The notes under the pieces are model-generated. The model was not told the origin of the DNA. It searched no databases and was given only the letters and a program-made list of their open reading frames with translations. DNA of 53,426 nucleotides from Salinicola sp. (lineage in GTDB: Bacteria > Pseudomonadota > Gammaproteobacteria > Pseudomonadales > Halomonadaceae): NCBI GenBank assembly GCA_002695065.1, contig NZNW01000015.1, positions 1 to 53,426 of the forward strand, read 5' to 3'. Numbering within the stretch: the stretch's first letter is position 1; every line of letters starts with the position of its first letter. The translations under genes and the position numbers were made by a program. This document shows positions 29,035 through 36,837 of this stretch, one piece after another.

Positions 29035-29132
29035 AGCCCACGGCCCGACCGCATCGAAGACCGATAGATTTCAACGACCGCCTGCCACTGAGAGAGTACG
29101 TCTTGTCCGCTCCGACCTCCGAATCCTCGCCG

Positions 29133-29588
29133 ATGCCCGCCGTGACGATCTACACCGACGGCGGGTGCCGCGGCAACCCCGGGCCTGGTGGCTGGGGGGC
29201 CTTGCTGGTCTCCGGCCGGCACGAGAAGCCGATGAAGGGCGGCGAGGCCGAGACCACCAACAATCGCATGGAACTGATGGCCGCCATTCAGGCGCTGCGC
29301 GCGTTGGACCGGCCGTGCCGGGTCTCTCTCTGGACCGATTCCCAATATGTCCGCAAGGGCATCACCGAATGGATCCACGGCTGGCAGAAGCGCGGCTGGG
29401 TGACCGCGGCGAAGCAGCCGGTGAAGAATGCGGAACTCTGGCGGGAGTTGCTTGCCGAGACCCGTCGTCACAGTATCGAGTGGCACTGGGTCAAAGGCCA
29501 CAGCGGGCACGAGGGCAACGAGGCTGCCGACCGCCTGGTCAACGAAGCCATCGATGAAGTGGTTGCCAGGCGCCGCGCCTCCCGATAG
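29133..29588 (+). CDS. rnhA: RnhA, ribonuclease HI
   Basis: 151 residues from the ATG at 29133 ([20 protein letters not shown]); an in-frame TTG at 29103 with a GAGAG site six bases upstream would add ten residues and may be the real start. All RNase HI active-site residues are present: Asp in YTDGGC, Glu in NNRMELMAA, Asp in [11 protein letters not shown], and the later Asp in GNEAADRL, with His in KGHSGHEGN. The basic handle region [10 protein letters not shown] is also present. It removes RNA from RNA-DNA hybrids. dnaQ follows 54 bp later, same strand. Confidence 0.96.
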   Translation: MPAVTIYTDGGCRGNPGPGGWGALLVSGRHEKPMKGGEAETTNNRMELMAAIQALRALDRPCRVSLWTDSQYVRKGITEWIHGWQKRGWVTAAKQPVKNAELWRELLAETRRHSIEWHWVKGHSGHEGNEAADRLVNEAIDEVVARRRASR

Positions 29589-29642
29589 CGGTTTACCGTC
29601 CCGAAACGACATCATTGCCGCCAGGCAAAAGCGAGGATAACC

Positions 29643-30392
29643 ATGCGCCAGATCGTCATGGACACCGAAACCACCGGTATCGATCCGCGTGAAGGCCATC
29701 GCATCATCGAGATCGGTGGTATCGAATTGGTCAACCGCCGTTTCACGGGGCGGACCTATCATCAGTACGTCAATCCGGAGCGGGACATCGAGGCGGAAGC
29801 CGTCGAGATCCACGGCATCACCAACGACCGGGTCGCCAACGAGCCTGTCTTCGCCCAGATCGCCGACGAGCTCTGGGAGTTCATGCGGGGCGCACAGCTG
29901 GTCATCCATAACGCGCCCTTCGACGTCGGGTTCTTCGATCACGAATTCAGGCTGCTGAAAGCGTTGCGCGGCGAACCCGTGCTGGGGCCGGTAGCGGAGC
30001 ATTGCAGCGTGCTGGATACGTTGAAGATGGCCCGCGAAATGCACCCAGGGCAGCGCAACAGCCTCGACGCCCTGTGCAAGCGTTACGACATCGACAACGG
30101 CCAGCGCGTGCTGCACGGCGCACTGCTGGACTCCGAGATTCTCGCCGATGTCTATCTTGCCATGACCGGTGGCCAGACCGCGCTGTCGCTGGCCGGCAAC
30201 GACGAGGGCGGCGATCGCGAGGCGGGTGGTGCCAGCGGGCTGCGTCGCATCGACCGCGAAGGCTTGAGGCTGGCGGTGACCAGGCCCAGCGAGGCCGAGT
30301 GGCAGGCTCATCATCAACGTCTGGAGCAGATCCGCAAGGCGGCCGGCGAGTGTCGTTGGGACACGCTGGCAGCGCCGGAGAATCAGCACTGA
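29643..30392 (+). CDS. dnaQ: DnaQ, DNA polymerase III epsilon subunit (3'-5' proofreading)
   Basis: 249 residues with a GAGGATAACC leader before the ATG. The exonuclease motifs of the DEDDh group are complete: Exo I with Asp7 and Glu9 in VMDTETTGID, Exo II in LVIHNAPFDVGF, and Exo III with His and Asp in HGALLDSEILADVYLAM. After about residue 185 comes a flexible linker and the C-terminal segment that binds the alpha subunit. It proofreads replication errors. The stop overlaps the nudC start (TGATG), so the two are coupled. In E. coli rnhA and dnaQ are divergent; here they are collinear. Confidence 0.95.
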   Translation: MRQIVMDTETTGIDPREGHRIIEIGGIELVNRRFTGRTYHQYVNPERDIEAEAVEIHGITNDRVANEPVFAQIADELWEFMRGAQLVIHNAPFDVGFFDHEFRLLKALRGEPVLGPVAEHCSVLDTLKMAREMHPGQRNSLDALCKRYDIDNGQRVLHGALLDSEILADVYLAMTGGQTALSLAGNDEGGDREAGGASGLRRIDREGLRLAVTRPSEAEWQAHHQRLEQIRKAAGECRWDTLAAPENQH

Positions 30393-31162
30393 TGTTGCAG
30401 CGGGAGATACCGCCGATGGACGTGGTCGGCGGCTGGCTGCTGCGGATGAACGGCAGCGGTGTGGCGCCGGCCGAATCGGGCGGCATGCTCGGCTACTGTG
30501 AGCGGTGGCCCGAACAGGCGCTGCGCCTGGGGTATTGGGAGGGCGAGCCGGTCGCCGTCGTGGTCGAGGCGGACGGCGACGACTGGCCGGGCTTCCGTGA
30601 CTGGCTGGCCCGGGTGAGCGTCGCGCAGAGCGAACTGCTGGCGACCGCGCTGCAGGTTACCCGCTGGGAGCGAGATCACCGTTTTTGCGGGCGCTGTGGC
30701 AACGCCACCCGTCGCCTGACTCACGAGTTCGCGATGCAGTGCGACCACTGCGGGTTGCGCGGTTATCCGCGGATATCGCCCTGCATCATCACCCTGGTGA
30801 CCCATGGCAAGGACATGCTGCTGGCGCGGAGCCCCCGTTTTCCGCCACAGCGTTATTCGACACTCGCCGGTTTCATCGAGCCCGGAGAAGCCGTGGAGGC
30901 TGCCGTTCGCCGTGAGGTGATGGAGGAGGTGGGCGTGGATGTCGGGCGCGTCAGCTTTTTCAAGAGTCAGTCCTGGCCATTCCCGCACTCGCTGATGATG
31001 GGGTTCTTCGCCGAAGCGGCCAGCCGGCGTATTCGTATCGACGGCGAAGAGATCGTGGACGCGGCCTGGTTCAGTCCCGAGACGCTGCCGCAACTGCCAC
31101 CGGCGTACTCGATTTCACGTCAGCTGATCGAGACGCACCGCGGCGCGGTCGCAGTGCGTTGA
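30392..31162 (+). CDS. nudC: NudC, NADH pyrophosphatase / NAD-RNA decapping enzyme
   Basis: 256 residues from the ATG that overlaps the dnaQ stop; longer open sequence upstream lies inside dnaQ. A four-Cys zinc ribbon is present (CGRCGN and CDHCG). The Nudix box starts at Gly160: GFIEPGEAVEAAVRREVMEEVG. The NADH-pyrophosphatase signature SQPWPFPxS reads here SQSWPFPHS (192-200), so its first Pro is replaced by Ser. E. coli NudC hydrolyses NADH and removes NAD caps from RNA. The C-terminus has IDGEEIVDAAWFS and PPAYSISRQLIE, usual for the family. Confidence 0.92.
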   Translation: MLQREIPPMDVVGGWLLRMNGSGVAPAESGGMLGYCERWPEQALRLGYWEGEPVAVVVEADGDDWPGFRDWLARVSVAQSELLATALQVTRWERDHRFCGRCGNATRRLTHEFAMQCDHCGLRGYPRISPCIITLVTHGKDMLLARSPRFPPQRYSTLAGFIEPGEAVEAAVRREVMEEVGVDVGRVSFFKSQSWPFPHSLMMGFFAEAASRRIRIDGEEIVDAAWFSPETLPQLPPAYSISRQLIETHRGAVAVR

Positions 31163-31173
31163 CCCGCTGGGGT

Positions 31174-31494
31174 TCATTGGCTGGTGTTGGCGAAAAGCTT
31201 GGGAAGGCGGCTCGCGAGGCCGATGTCTCCGGTGACCTTGACCTTGCCGGTCAGCAAGGCCTGCATCGAGTTGAGCTCCTTCCTGACCAGAGCCAACAGC
31301 GTTCCGGTATCGCTCGAGATGGTGACGCCGGGATTCGGATGGCGACCGGGCTGAATGTCGAGCGAACCATCATTGATGGTCATGTGATAATCGTCGACAT
31401 CGTCGAGGTCGAACTGATAGATGGCCGAAACGCCCTCGGCAGCCTTGGCGTCGAACCGCGCCCTGAGTTTGGCGATCAACTGATCGTCGTCCAT
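31174..31494 (-). CDS. Small SCP2 sterol-carrier-domain protein
   Basis: 106 residues from the ATG at 31494 (MDDDQLIAKLRARF), with GGAG upstream. The whole protein is one SCP2 domain: IYQFDLDDVDDYHMTIND, then PNPGVTISSDTGTLLALVRKEL and the signature ALLTGKVKVTGDIGLASRLPKLF. Such domains bind lipids or other hydrophobic ligands; the ligand in bacteria is mostly unknown. It is cytosolic (no signal peptide). It converges with nudC, 11 bp apart, and is divergent from sohB. Confidence 0.88.
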   Translation of the reverse strand: MDDDQLIAKLRARFDAKAAEGVSAIYQFDLDDVDDYHMTINDGSLDIQPGRHPNPGVTISSDTGTLLALVRKELNSMQALLTGKVKVTGDIGLASRLPKLFANTSQ

Positions 31495-31622
31495 GATGAC
31501 ATCTCCCGTGACAGAAGCGCTAAGCAGATCATCGCCGGTATCGGCATGCAAGCGCCGGAGCAGCTTACTCGCTCTCCCGGGAGCAGCTCAAACCGATGAG
31601 TTTCCCAACCAAGGAGCGTGAT

Positions 31623-32663
31623 GTGATCGAATGGCTGGCCGAGTACGGCCTTTTCCTGGCGAAGACGGCAACGCTGGTCATCGCCATCGGGATCATTCTG
31701 GCGCTGGTGGCCCATGGGCGTCGCAGAGGCCGGGGCGATAGCGAAGCCCGGCTGAAGGTCACGGAGCTCGATGAGCGGTTTCAGCGCCGGTCCCGACAGC
31801 TGAGCCTGGCCGCGGTGCCCAAGGCGCGTCGGCGGCAGCTGGCCAAGCAGCTGCGAAGATCGGTCAAGCTGGACCAGAAGCAGGGGGCGTCCCAGGAGGC
31901 CGAGCGTGTCTGGGTGCTCGACTTCGATGGCGATCTCAAGGCTTCCGGCACGCCGGCGCTGGCCGAGCTGGTGTCGCTGCTGCTGGAAACGATCCGCGAT
32001 GGAGACGAGGTCGTGCTGCGCCTGCAGTCCGGTGGTGGACTGGTGCACAGTTACGGATTGGCTGCGGCACAGCTCGACCGCCTGCGTGATGCCGGCGCGC
32101 GGTTGACGGTCTGCGTCGACAAGGTCGCCGCCAGCGGTGGCTACATGATGGCCTGCTGTGCCAACCGGCTGATCGCGGCACCGTTTGCGGTGATCGGATC
32201 GATCGGCGTGGTGGCGCAGATACCCAACGTCCACCGTTTGCTGAAACGACACGACGTGGACGTCGAACTCCTGACGGCGGGGCGCTACAAGCGGACCTTG
32301 ACCGTGCTGGGTGAAAACAGCGAAGAGGGCCGCACCAAATTCCTCGAGGATCTCGAGTCCACCCACGATCTGTTCAAGCGTTACGTGTCCGCCCGTCGTC
32401 CTTCGCTGGATATCGAGACAGTCGCGACCGGCGAGATCTGGTACGGCAGCGAAGCCCTGGAGGCTGGTCTCATCGATGCGGTGGGCACCAGCGACGCCTA
32501 TCTCCTGGAGAAGCAGAGAGATCGAGCGCGGGTGTTGAAAGTGTCGCTGACGTCTCGTTCCGGCTTGATGGGAAAGCTGGGGAAGGGCGTGGAGAGCGGT
32601 TTGGAGACTGGCATCGATCGGGTGCTGCAGCGGGTCGACGATCTTCGCTGGCAGCGCCGCTAG
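31623..32663 (+). CDS. sohB: SohB, inner-membrane S49 family serine protease
   Basis: 346 residues from a GTG with AAGGAG seven bases upstream; the product begins VIEWLAEYGLFLAKTATLV, which matches the E. coli SohB start, so upstream codons are not needed. One N-terminal transmembrane helix is followed by a basic segment. The SppA-like catalytic domain has LRLQSGGGLVHSYG, the catalytic Ser in KVAASGGYMMACCA, and the Lys likely in ELLTAGRYKRTLT. It is homologous to signal-peptide peptidase A and a multicopy suppressor of htrA loss in E. coli. It converges with the arsR-like gene, 8 bp apart. Confidence 0.92.
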   Translation: MIEWLAEYGLFLAKTATLVIAIGIILALVAHGRRRGRGDSEARLKVTELDERFQRRSRQLSLAAVPKARRRQLAKQLRRSVKLDQKQGASQEAERVWVLDFDGDLKASGTPALAELVSLLLETIRDGDEVVLRLQSGGGLVHSYGLAAAQLDRLRDAGARLTVCVDKVAASGGYMMACCANRLIAAPFAVIGSIGVVAQIPNVHRLLKRHDVDVELLTAGRYKRTLTVLGENSEEGRTKFLEDLESTHDLFKRYVSARRPSLDIETVATGEIWYGSEALEAGLIDAVGTSDAYLLEKQRDRARVLKVSLTSRSGLMGKLGKGVESGLETGIDRVLQRVDDLRWQRR

Positions 32664-32671
32664 AACGCCCG

Positions 32672-32974
32672 CTACGCGATATCCAGTTCGCCGAGTGTCT
32701 GGATCAGCCGCTCGGCCACGTTGCCGCGCAGCGAGTAGTAGATCACCTGGGAACTGCGTCGCGTCGCTACCAGGCGTTCCTGTCGAAGCACCGCAAGATG
32801 CTGGGAGAGCGCCGACTGGCTGAGCGTCATCTCCTGATTGATCTGCGTGACCGAGCGCTCGCCCTGCATCAGCAGGCAGAGAATGCGGAGCCGGCTCTCG
32901 TTGGCGATGGCCTTGAGGGCAGCGGTGGCGGGGCCAATCTGGTGGTTTCCGAGCGGGATAGCCTTTGTCGTCAT
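32672..32974 (-). CDS. ArsR-family winged-helix regulator
   Basis: 100 residues from the ATG at 32974 (MTTKAIPLGNHQ). The winged helix is clear: LKAIANESRLRILCLLMQGERSV, the recognition helix LSQSALSQHLAVLRQERLV, and the wing RRSSQVIYYSLRG. The metal-binding ELCVCDL box of ArsR/SmtB is absent (the helix reads GERSVTQINQEM), so a classical arsenic or zinc site is unlikely; redox, sulfide or another signal is possible. Its own promoter carries a palindrome between -35 and -10, which suggests autorepression. The gene is divergent from yhhQ. Confidence 0.88.
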   Translation of the reverse strand: MTTKAIPLGNHQIGPATAALKAIANESRLRILCLLMQGERSVTQINQEMTLSQSALSQHLAVLRQERLVATRRSSQVIYYSLRGNVAERLIQTLGELDIA

Positions 32975-33010
32975 AGTCAGAATTCCAAGCGCGCCAGGCG
33001 GGTTGCCGCT

Positions 33011-33029
33011 ACTGAACCCCATGTTCAGT
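33011..33029. repeat. Inverted repeat ACTGAA-N7-TTCAGT upstream of the arsR-like gene
   Basis: A perfect 6-bp inverted repeat with a 7-bp spacer lies within the 5' leader of the arsR-like gene, downstream of its proposed promoter. It could be a second operator or a leader hairpin. Only the symmetry is seen. Confidence 0.6.
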
Positions 33030-33037
33030 CGTTTCTG

Positions 33038-33067
33038 ATATTAGCTTAACGTAACTTAGAGTTACAA
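33038..33067 (-). promoter_or_regulatory. Promoter of the arsR-like gene with operator-like palindrome
   Basis: On the - strand, TTGTAA (33067-33062) and TAATAT (33043-33038) are separated by 18 bp, a good sigma-70 pair. A perfect GTAAC-N5-GTTAC palindrome (33051-33065) fills the spacer and touches the -35. A dimer bound there would block RNA polymerase, the usual ArsR-family mode. The region is AT-rich in a GC-rich neighbourhood. Confidence 0.65.
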
Positions 33068-33097
33068 TGTTTTTTCGCGTATACGCCCGCTGCTCCG

Positions 33098-33127
33098 CTG
33101 GCACTCTGCCCGCTGGATCCCTATAAT
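33098..33127 (+). promoter_or_regulatory. Sigma-70-like promoter of yhhQ
   Basis: A perfect -10, TATAAT (33122-33127), lies 18 bp after CTGGCA (33098-33103), a four-of-six match to TTGACA. Transcription would start near 33134 and give a leader of about 110 nt containing the candidate riboswitch. Confidence 0.65.
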
Positions 33128-33168
33128 TCGCGCCCGCTCTCGATAGCCCCGACAACTTCTTGCCACCC

Positions 33169-33236
33169 AGAGGGTTCCCTAACCCCTCGGCCTGGCTCCG
33201 CAGACAGCATTGCGGAGCCAAGGCAGACAAAAAAGG
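33169..33236 (+). promoter_or_regulatory. Candidate preQ1-I (type III) riboswitch in the yhhQ leader
   Basis: The leader begins with a hairpin AGAGGGTTCCCTAACCCCTC (33169-33188), whose core GGGTTCCCTAACCCC closely resembles the preQ1-I P1 stem-loop. An inserted strong hairpin follows, GGCTCCGC / GCGGAGCC (33194-33201 / 33212-33219). Then comes the A-rich tail CAAAAAAGG ending in the ribosome-binding AAGG (33233-33236), six bases before the ATG. The loop CCT can pair with AGG of the tail, which would form P2 and hide the ribosome site. This order (P1, extra hairpin, SD-containing tail) is that of type III preQ1-I riboswitches known from E. coli yhhQ. Ligand binding is inferred. Confidence 0.7.
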
Positions 33237-33242
33237 TTTCTC

Positions 33243-33923
33243 ATGCCTGCACTCGATAATCCCCGACTCCGATTCGCCCTGCTGTGGCTGATCAGTTTTC
33301 ATGTACTGGTGATCACGGCCAGCAACTACCTGGTTCAACTGCCTTTCACCCTGTGGGGGCTGCATACCACCTGGGGCGCGTTCAGCTTCCCGTTCATCTT
33401 CCTGGCAACCGATCTGACCGTGCGGCTGTTCGGCAAGTCGCCGGCGAGAAGGATCGTTGCCGGCGTCATGGTGCCGGCGCTGATGATCTCCTACGCGGTA
33501 TCGGTCCTGTTTCAGCAGGGGCGTTTCCAGGGCTTCGAGGCGCTGGCGCAATGGAATCTCTTCGTTGGCCGCATTGCACTGGCGAGCTTCATGGCCTATG
33601 TGCTGGGCCAGTTGCTCGACATTCACGTGTTCGACCGGCTGCGCAGGCTTCGTGCCTGGTGGGTCGCGCCGACCCTGTCCACCATCGTCGGCAATCTGGC
33701 GGACACCTTCGCCTTCTTCGCCATCGCCTTCTGGCAAGGCCCCGACCCCTTCATGCGCGAGCACTGGGTGGAGATCGCCTGGTTCGATTATGCGGTGAAA
33801 CTGTCGATCAGCCTGATCTTCTTCCTGCCACTTTACGGGGTGCTGCTGGCCTGCCTCGGCCGTCGCCTGCTGGCGCGACGCGATCAGGCCAACCTGCCGG
33901 GCATGCCGCGCGAGCAGGGATAG
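33243..33923 (+). CDS. yhhQ: YhhQ, queuosine precursor transporter
   Basis: 226 residues from the ATG at 33243 (MPALDNPRLRFALLWLISFHVL). About six hydrophobic segments; family stretches are ITASNYLVQLPF, HTTWGAFSFPFIFLATDLTVRLFGK (abridged) and the motif GNLADTFAFFAIAFW. YhhQ (DUF165/COG1738) imports preQ0 and preQ1, the 7-deazaguanine precursors of queuosine in tRNA. The leader holds a candidate preQ1 riboswitch, which supports the call independently. It is divergent from the arsR-like regulator and 78 bp before ybfF. Confidence 0.93.
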   Translation: MPALDNPRLRFALLWLISFHVLVITASNYLVQLPFTLWGLHTTWGAFSFPFIFLATDLTVRLFGKSPARRIVAGVMVPALMISYAVSVLFQQGRFQGFEALAQWNLFVGRIALASFMAYVLGQLLDIHVFDRLRRLRAWWVAPTLSTIVGNLADTFAFFAIAFWQGPDPFMREHWVEIAWFDYAVKLSISLIFFLPLYGVLLACLGRRLLARRDQANLPGMPREQG

Positions 33924-34001
33924 CCATCGCCTGCATTTGTTATCCTAGGGGCCGAAGCGGTGGCCGTTCCGGCTACCGGACCGGATTGGGGAGAGACGAC
34001 G

Positions 34002-34787
34002 TTGCACCTTCACTGTATCGACACCGGCGCCTCGGGCGAGGAGAGCCCGGCGCTACCGCTGATCGTACTGCACGGCCTGTTCGGTAGCGCGGACAACTGG
34101 CGCTCCCATATCAAGCAGTGGCAGAGCGGTCGTCGCGTGGTTGCCGTGGATTTGCGCAACCATGGTCGCTCGCCCCATGTCGAAGGGATGCGGTACGCGG
34201 CGATGGCATCCGACGTCATCGTGCTGCTGGACGATCTCGGCATCGAGCGGTTCGATCTGCTGGGCCACTCGATGGGCGGCAAGGTCGCCATGACGTTGGC
34301 CCGGTCGAACCCGGCGCGGGTGGCGCACTTGATCGTCGCCGATATTGCGCCTGTCGCCTACGACCACGGCCACGACGACGTCTTTGCCGCGATGCGGCGG
34401 GTCGAGGCGGGCGAGCCGACGTCCCGGCGCGATGCCATGGCACTGATGGAGGAGGAGATCGAGGATGCAGCCACGCGACAGTTCCTGGCGACCAATCTGC
34501 TCCGCGGCGACGACGGCGTCATGTACTGGCGTGTCGGGCTCGACGAGATCAGTGCCGGTTACGAGGACATCATCGCACCGCCGGACGGCGATCGGCCTTT
34601 CGAAGGCCCGGCACTGCTGATTCGCGGCGGTGCCTCCCCCTACGTTCAGGATCGTCATCGCGACAGCGTCGATGCGGTCATGTCCAATGTCGAATGGCAA
34701 ACCCTGAAAGGGGCGGGCCACTGGCTGCATGCCGAGCAACCCGACGCGTTTCGGGACGCGGTGAATCGCTTCACGACCGTTTCATGA
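34002..34787 (+). CDS. ybfF: YbfF-like alpha/beta-hydrolase esterase
   Basis: 261 residues from a TTG at 34002, chosen for the GGGGAGAG site just upstream; a GTG at 33960 has no such site and would add 14 unconserved residues. The fold motifs are oxyanion HGLFGSADNWRS, nucleophile Ser90 in LLGHSMGGKVAM, and the catalytic His in KGAGHWLHAEQPDAF. The active-site acid is expected near the late strand ALLIRGGASPYV. E. coli YbfF hydrolyses acyl-CoA and short esters. The gene probably shares a transcript with yhhQ but this is not certain. Confidence 0.88.
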   Translation: MHLHCIDTGASGEESPALPLIVLHGLFGSADNWRSHIKQWQSGRRVVAVDLRNHGRSPHVEGMRYAAMASDVIVLLDDLGIERFDLLGHSMGGKVAMTLARSNPARVAHLIVADIAPVAYDHGHDDVFAAMRRVEAGEPTSRRDAMALMEEEIEDAATRQFLATNLLRGDDGVMYWRVGLDEISAGYEDIIAPPDGDRPFEGPALLIRGGASPYVQDRHRDSVDAVMSNVEWQTLKGAGHWLHAEQPDAFRDAVNRFTTVS

Positions 34788-34814
34788 GCAGGCGGCATCC
34801 CGGCCGAACCGACC

Positions 34815-35729
34815 TCATGTCGCGTCGATCTCGCCATCGATGGGGATCGGCTCGACGGTGTCGTCGGGCGATGAGAGGAAGCGGTTGAGAATTCGATAGG
34901 TATCGATATCGAAGCCGCGGGTGTCGGGAAGCGAATGCAGGTCGTCGAGCCGCTCGACGCTTCCCTGATAGTGCCAGTGATCGACGACATGCAGCCCGAC
35001 ATCGCCATGAGGGCCGTTTTCCCGGAAGGCGACGCGACCGGGCCACGGCCAGTTCTCGATACGTAGCCGTTCCATCGCGTCGCGTGCCCGCCGCGCGTGC
35101 GCCTCCCGGGTTTCCGCGCCGCAGCAGGCACCGAGACAACGGCCGATCTGATAGCCGAAACAGCGACCCTGTCCCGATTCCAGCCCCAGCACCCGCAGGC
35201 AGAGCGACGCCTCGGTGGCGATGTCTCGCAGCGTCATCTGGGCATCACGACGATTGCGAAACAGTCCATAGAACCGGCTGCGTGCCGCCACCACCCACTG
35301 GCCATCGGTCAGTGTCGGCCGCTCCTCGCCCGGCGGCCAGTTCCAGCTCACCATGCGCACGCGCTTGCGAAGCTGCCGGTTGTATAGCGGTATCCAGCGC
35401 TTGATCAGGTCCGCTTCCAGGAGTTGGGCACCAAGATCGCCGCTGGTCCGCCGCCAGGCGATACGCTGGGCCTGGGCCATCATCTGCCCGTGTCTTCTGG
35501 ACACCGGCTGCTGGAGATGGCTGCGAACGCGGCTGCGGATGTCGACGCTCTTGCCGACATAGAGCGGCAGTTCGTTGTAACCGAAGAAGATATAGACTCC
35601 CGGGCGCGCGGGTAACGCGCCGAGGTCCTGCAGGCTCGTGCTGGGCAGCGTCCGGATCGGGTCCTGCTGCGGGTCGTAGCCTAGCGGCTCGGGGTTCAAC
35701 CGGCCGCAACATGATGATCTTGAAGTCAT
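34815..35729 (-). CDS. cho: Cho, UvrC-homologue excision endonuclease
   Basis: 304 residues, close to E. coli Cho (295). A GIY-YIG nuclease domain lies at about residues 40-125 (RPGVYIFFGYNELPLYVGKSVDIRSRV, abridged; then GALLLEA-like GAQLLEADLIKRWIPLYNRQLRK). The C-terminal half has the Cys-rich stretch GRCFGYQIGRCLGACCG and the WPWPGRVAF motif that matches Cho. Cho makes the 3' incision next to UvrB at bulky lesions. In E. coli it is under LexA control, but no CTGT-N8-ACAG box is visible here. It begins 24 bp after thiY with no terminator between, so it looks like the last gene of the thiamine-precursor operon. Confidence 0.9.
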   Translation of the reverse strand: MTSRSSCCGRLNPEPLGYDPQQDPIRTLPSTSLQDLGALPARPGVYIFFGYNELPLYVGKSVDIRSRVRSHLQQPVSRRHGQMMAQAQRIAWRRTSGDLGAQLLEADLIKRWIPLYNRQLRKRVRMVSWNWPPGEERPTLTDGQWVVAARSRFYGLFRNRRDAQMTLRDIATEASLCLRVLGLESGQGRCFGYQIGRCLGACCGAETREAHARRARDAMERLRIENWPWPGRVAFRENGPHGDVGLHVVDHWHYQGSVERLDDLHSLPDTRGFDIDTYRILNRFLSSPDDTVEPIPIDGEIDAT

Positions 35730-35753
35730 ATCATCAATCTAGCCGATTTTTCC

Positions 35754-36764
35754 CTAGGGCGCGTTGAGATCCACCGCCAGGCGAGACACCGGACTTTGCG
35801 CCTTGATCTGACCGCGCTCCAGCAGGAACGCCTCGAAATCGCGATAGCGCTTGGCGTCCAGTGCGGCAGGGCGCAGGGCGAAGCGGGGGAGGGTGGCATC
35901 CCAGGCGGCGGCATTCAGGGGAGTGTCCAGCGCGGGATCGTAGCCGATGAAACTCTGCCATGCCTGGTCCGGGTGGTTGATGATCCAGGATGTCGCCTCT
36001 CCGATGGCATCCATGAATCGCCGATCCGCGTCCCGGTGCTGGTCGAGGGTTTCACGATTGGCCACGAAGATCAGTTCGTCGTAGTCGGGGACGCCCTGCT
36101 CCTCGATATAGAACGTCTTGCTTTCGACACCCTCCTGTTTCATCTGGGCCGGTTCGAAGTTGCGAAACGCGCCGGTCACGGCGTCGACCTTTTCGCTGAT
36201 CAGCGCGGGTGTCAGCGAGAAATTGACGTTGACCATGTCGACATCGTCCAGGCTCAGGCCGTTGTGCTCCAGCATGGCCGCCAGCAGGACCTCTTCGACG
36301 CCACCGACCGAGTACCCGATCTTCTTCCCCTTGAGCTGGGAGATCTCCTCGATACCGCTGTCCGCGCGCACCAGCAGCGCGTTCAATGGCGTCGCGATCA
36401 AGGTGCCGACACGGACGATGGGAAGCCCCTGATCGACCTGGAGGTGCAGTTGGGGCTGATAGCTGACCGCAAGATCGATTCGTCCGGCGGCGACCAGCTT
36501 GGGCGGAACGCTGGGGTCGGCCGGCGCCTGAATATCGACATCCAGGCCACGTTTCTCGAACAGTCCGCGCTGCTGGGCGATGATGATCGGCGCATGGACC
36601 GGGTTGACGTACCAGTCGAGCATCACGCTCAACGGGATCATTTGCGGTGGTGCCAGATCGTCATCGGCCTCCTGCGCCAGGGTGGGCAGGGCCGCGGCCA
36701 GGGCGAGCAGGGCCAGGCCTGCCGCCAGAGTGCGGCGCCACATCGTCGAAAGCGTCTTTGTCAT
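35754..36764 (-). CDS. thiY: ThiY-like periplasmic pyrimidine-precursor binding protein
   Basis: 336 residues with a signal peptide (RRTLAAGLALLALAAALPTLAQE). It is an NMT1/THI5-like binding protein: VMLDWYVNPVHAPIIIAQQRGLFEKRGLDVDI (abridged), LKGKKIGYSVGGVEEVLL and GAFRNFEPAQMKQEG. This branch binds formylaminopyrimidine or HMP for thiamine salvage. The specific ligand is inferred from the TPP riboswitch ahead of the operon. It follows thiX by 73 bp. Confidence 0.88.
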   Translation of the reverse strand: MTKTLSTMWRRTLAAGLALLALAAALPTLAQEADDDLAPPQMIPLSVMLDWYVNPVHAPIIIAQQRGLFEKRGLDVDIQAPADPSVPPKLVAAGRIDLAVSYQPQLHLQVDQGLPIVRVGTLIATPLNALLVRADSGIEEISQLKGKKIGYSVGGVEEVLLAAMLEHNGLSLDDVDMVNVNFSLTPALISEKVDAVTGAFRNFEPAQMKQEGVESKTFYIEEQGVPDYDELIFVANRETLDQHRDADRRFMDAIGEATSWIINHPDQAWQSFIGYDPALDTPLNAAAWDATLPRFALRPAALDAKRYRDFEAFLLERGQIKAQSPVSRLAVDLNAP

Positions 36765-36837
36765 TTCCCGTTCCTTTTCATCTCATGGTCCCTGTTTCCG
36801 TTTTTGCGCGCGTCGGCCGGTCGCGCCCCTCTCTCGC

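Noticed and set aside
28734-30389. 551-codon open frame antisense to rnhA and dnaQ
   Set aside because: Both + strand genes have complete active sites; the antisense product has no recognisable domain.
33194-33219. GGCTCCGC hairpin before yhhQ as an intrinsic terminator
   Set aside because: It is followed by A-rich, not T-rich, sequence and sits inside a leader that ends in a ribosome site.
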